A DNA stretch of 15,749 bases, taken from Methanothrix sp. (lineage in GTDB: Archaea > Halobacteriota > Methanosarcinia > Methanotrichales > Methanotrichaceae). The stretch lies in NCBI GenBank assembly GCA_003162615.1, contig PMNG01000015.1, forward strand, positions 10,863 through 26,611, given 5' to 3'. Numbering within the stretch: the first letter of the stretch is position 1; every line of letters begins with the position of its first letter. Positions 14,592 to 15,749 of this stretch are shown here, in pieces. The translations under genes and the position numbers were made by a program. The notes beneath the pieces were generated by a model, which did no database searches, was not told where the DNA came from, and worked only from the letters and a program-made list of their open reading frames with translations.

Positions 14592-14900
14592 TCATGACCC
14601 CATCGTCATATTTGCAAGACCTGGGTACGGACCATTTGGCACCAATTTGTAGATGGTATTGTTTAGACGGACCTCGACATAATCTCCTTTAGGCATGGCA
14701 TCAAAATCGTGCGTTACCAAGAGGAATGCCAGGTCGTTTACATTGATAAGTGGATCTTCACTCCCCAAGATCAACTTCGTTAGCTCCGACCTATCAGCTA
14801 AGCCAGTGGATATAGGAGCAATGGACAAGAATGCCAGAAGGACGAAGATTACGACCAGGTAAAGATGAATCTCCTTCATAAACAACAATATTCGGATCAA
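14592..14900 (-). CDS. short exported protein with the DLAF domain
   Basis: A 102-residue protein with a signal or anchor helix (about 8-34, MKEIHLYLVVIFVLLAFLSI) and one small domain (about 48-98): INVNDLAFLLVTHDFDAMPK, VEVRLNN, LVPNGPYPGLA. The same pattern occurs in the transglutaminase-like lipoprotein encoded at 10212, where a catalytic-type region follows; here the chain stops right after PGLA and six more residues. It is either a stand-alone form of the domain or a truncated copy. TTG 14898-14900 is chosen as the start because AAGGAGGG (minus strand, 14908-14915) lies exactly seven bases upstream; ATG 14877-14879 would shorten the leader. The stop is five bases from the convergent stop of the NosD-like gene. 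It follows the minus-strand pentapeptide gene by 95 bases and is probably co-transcribed with it. Confidence 0.65.
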   Translation of the reverse strand: MIRILLFMKEIHLYLVVIFVLLAFLSIAPISTGLADRSELTKLILGSEDPLINVNDLAFLLVTHDFDAMPKGDYVEVRLNNTIYKLVPNGPYPGLANMTMGS

Positions 14901-14995
14901 GTCAAAACCCTCCTTCGTTCATTCAGTGGATTTGTTGGCCTCAGATTTGTATTTGTCCGCCGATGAGTTCGAACTTCTCAACATAGTATTATCTA

Positions 14996-15749
14996 TCACG
15001 TTTTCCCAGCCTTGAACCTATCGAGATCCTTTTTCAGATCGGCACTCATTTTAGCGTTATCGAGTTTTGAACTAACAATGAACGGGAGTGTTGTGCTATC
15101 ATACTTCATCCCCCCGAGATTGGCTCCACTCAGATCAACACTCACCAGTGCTGTCCTATTTAGCTCCGTATCCCCCAGATCTGCTCCGGAAAGGTTTACA
15201 TTTTGCAAGAAGACCCCATTAAATTTGACGTTTCTCAGGTCTGCACCGCGGAGGTCAATCTTCTTAAGTCCTATCAGATTCAAGCTTGCTGATCTCAACA
15301 CAGCTCTGCGCATTACAGTTCCCATTAGGTCCATGGATTCCAGGATACACCCAGCCAGGTCAGCCCCCGATAAGTTTGCATCATTAAGATTTGCCCCAGT
15401 GATTTGGACGCCATCAAGATCAGCATCAGACAGATCTGCGCCGGTAAGATCTGCACTGTCTAATTTTGTGTTTCTCAGATTGGAGTCATGAAGGTTGGCC
15501 CTTAGTAGATATGCCCTGGTAAAGTCAGAATTGCTGAGATCGGAATGGCTCAGGTTTGTACCAAACAGCTCTGCCCTGGAGAATTGACAATTCGTGAGAA
15601 CGCTGCCATCAAGATCCGCCCAATTCAGCTTGGCACCTATCAGGGTTGCACCATTCAGATACACGTCTTTCAGGATAGCGCTGCTAAGATCCGCACCCCA
15701 TAACCTAGCTCCTTTCAGATTGGCATCAGTCAGATTGGCTCCACTGATC
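14996..15749 (-). CDS. pentapeptide-repeat protein, C-terminal 250 residues (partial)
   Basis: The frame is open through the window end (first full codon at 15748), so the N-terminus lies beyond it; the GTG at 15662-15664 is internal to the repeats and is not the true start. About 40 pentapeptides (ADLTG, ANLND, ADLSD) precede a non-repetitive end (MKYDSTTLPFIVSSKLDNAK, then SADLKKDLDRFKAGKT). It is a clear homologue of the plus-strand protein at 11102-12265: FSRAELFGTNLS matches FSRAELYGTNLS, DFTRAYLLRANL matches DFTRAYLMRANL, and the C-terminal cap aligns throughout. An export signal is expected but not visible. It is the upstream gene of a probable two-gene unit with the DLAF-domain protein at 14592. 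Confidence 0.85.
   Translation of the reverse strand, partial: ISGANLTDANLKGARLWGADLSSAILKDVYLNGATLIGAKLNWADLDGSVLTNCQFSRAELFGTNLSHSDLSNSDFTRAYLLRANLHDSNLRNTKLDSADLTGADLSDADLDGVQITGANLNDANLSGADLAGCILESMDLMGTVMRRAVLRSASLNLIGLKKIDLRGADLRNVKFNGVFLQNVNLSGADLGDTELNRTALVSVDLSGANLGGMKYDSTTLPFIVSSKLDNAKMSADLKKDLDRFKAGKT

Overview
The window looks like a chromosomal segment from a methanogenic euryarchaeon, most likely of the Methanothrix (Methanosaeta)/Methanosarcinales group. The evidence is an AtwA-type double ATPase (component A2 of methyl-coenzyme M reductase activation), archaeal RadA, an RPA-type protein with three OB folds, an archaeal phosphoglycolate phosphatase, TATA-box promoters (some apparently leaderless), and NosD-type and pentapeptide-repeat surface proteins. 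The genus is an inference from gene content, not a demonstrated assignment.

Layout. Bases 1-1030 hold the 3' end of a probable SGNH/GDSL hydrolase, a small zinc-ribbon protein and an AT-rich single-pass membrane protein of unknown function. Bases 1030-1775 are decaying DNA: a minus-strand coding remnant spread over three frames, then a VOC/glyoxalase-fold gene broken by one frameshift. Bases 1923-2596 are a minus-strand toxin-antitoxin pair (AF2212/DUF104-type antitoxin, PIN-domain toxin) whose start and stop codons overlap. Its promoter region is shared back-to-back with a small cysteine-rich membrane protein gene (2700-2924).

Bases 3009-9593 are a compact plus-strand run that reads as one operon behind a strong TATA box near 2930: metG (methionyl-tRNA synthetase), atwA, a three-OB-fold RPA homologue, radA and pgp. 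Gaps are 8, 19 and 43 bases, and radA and pgp overlap by 4 bases. It joins translation, single-strand DNA binding and recombination with activation of the key methanogenesis enzyme.

Bases 9594-10211 have no intact gene. They hold a 13-base perfect inverted repeat and a coding remnant over three frames that ends in a CxxC knuckle.

Bases 10212-15749 are a cluster of exported proteins: a lipoprotein-like protein with an N-terminal domain of unknown function plus a transglutaminase-like Cys-His-Asp region; a pentapeptide-repeat protein; and a 724-residue NosD-like beta-helix protein. Converging on these from the minus strand are a second pentapeptide-repeat protein (cut by the window end) and a short protein made of only the N-terminal domain of the transglutaminase-like protein. 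The two domain types therefore occur twice, once on each strand, around the beta-helix gene. This is the part most likely to represent an undescribed envelope-associated system.
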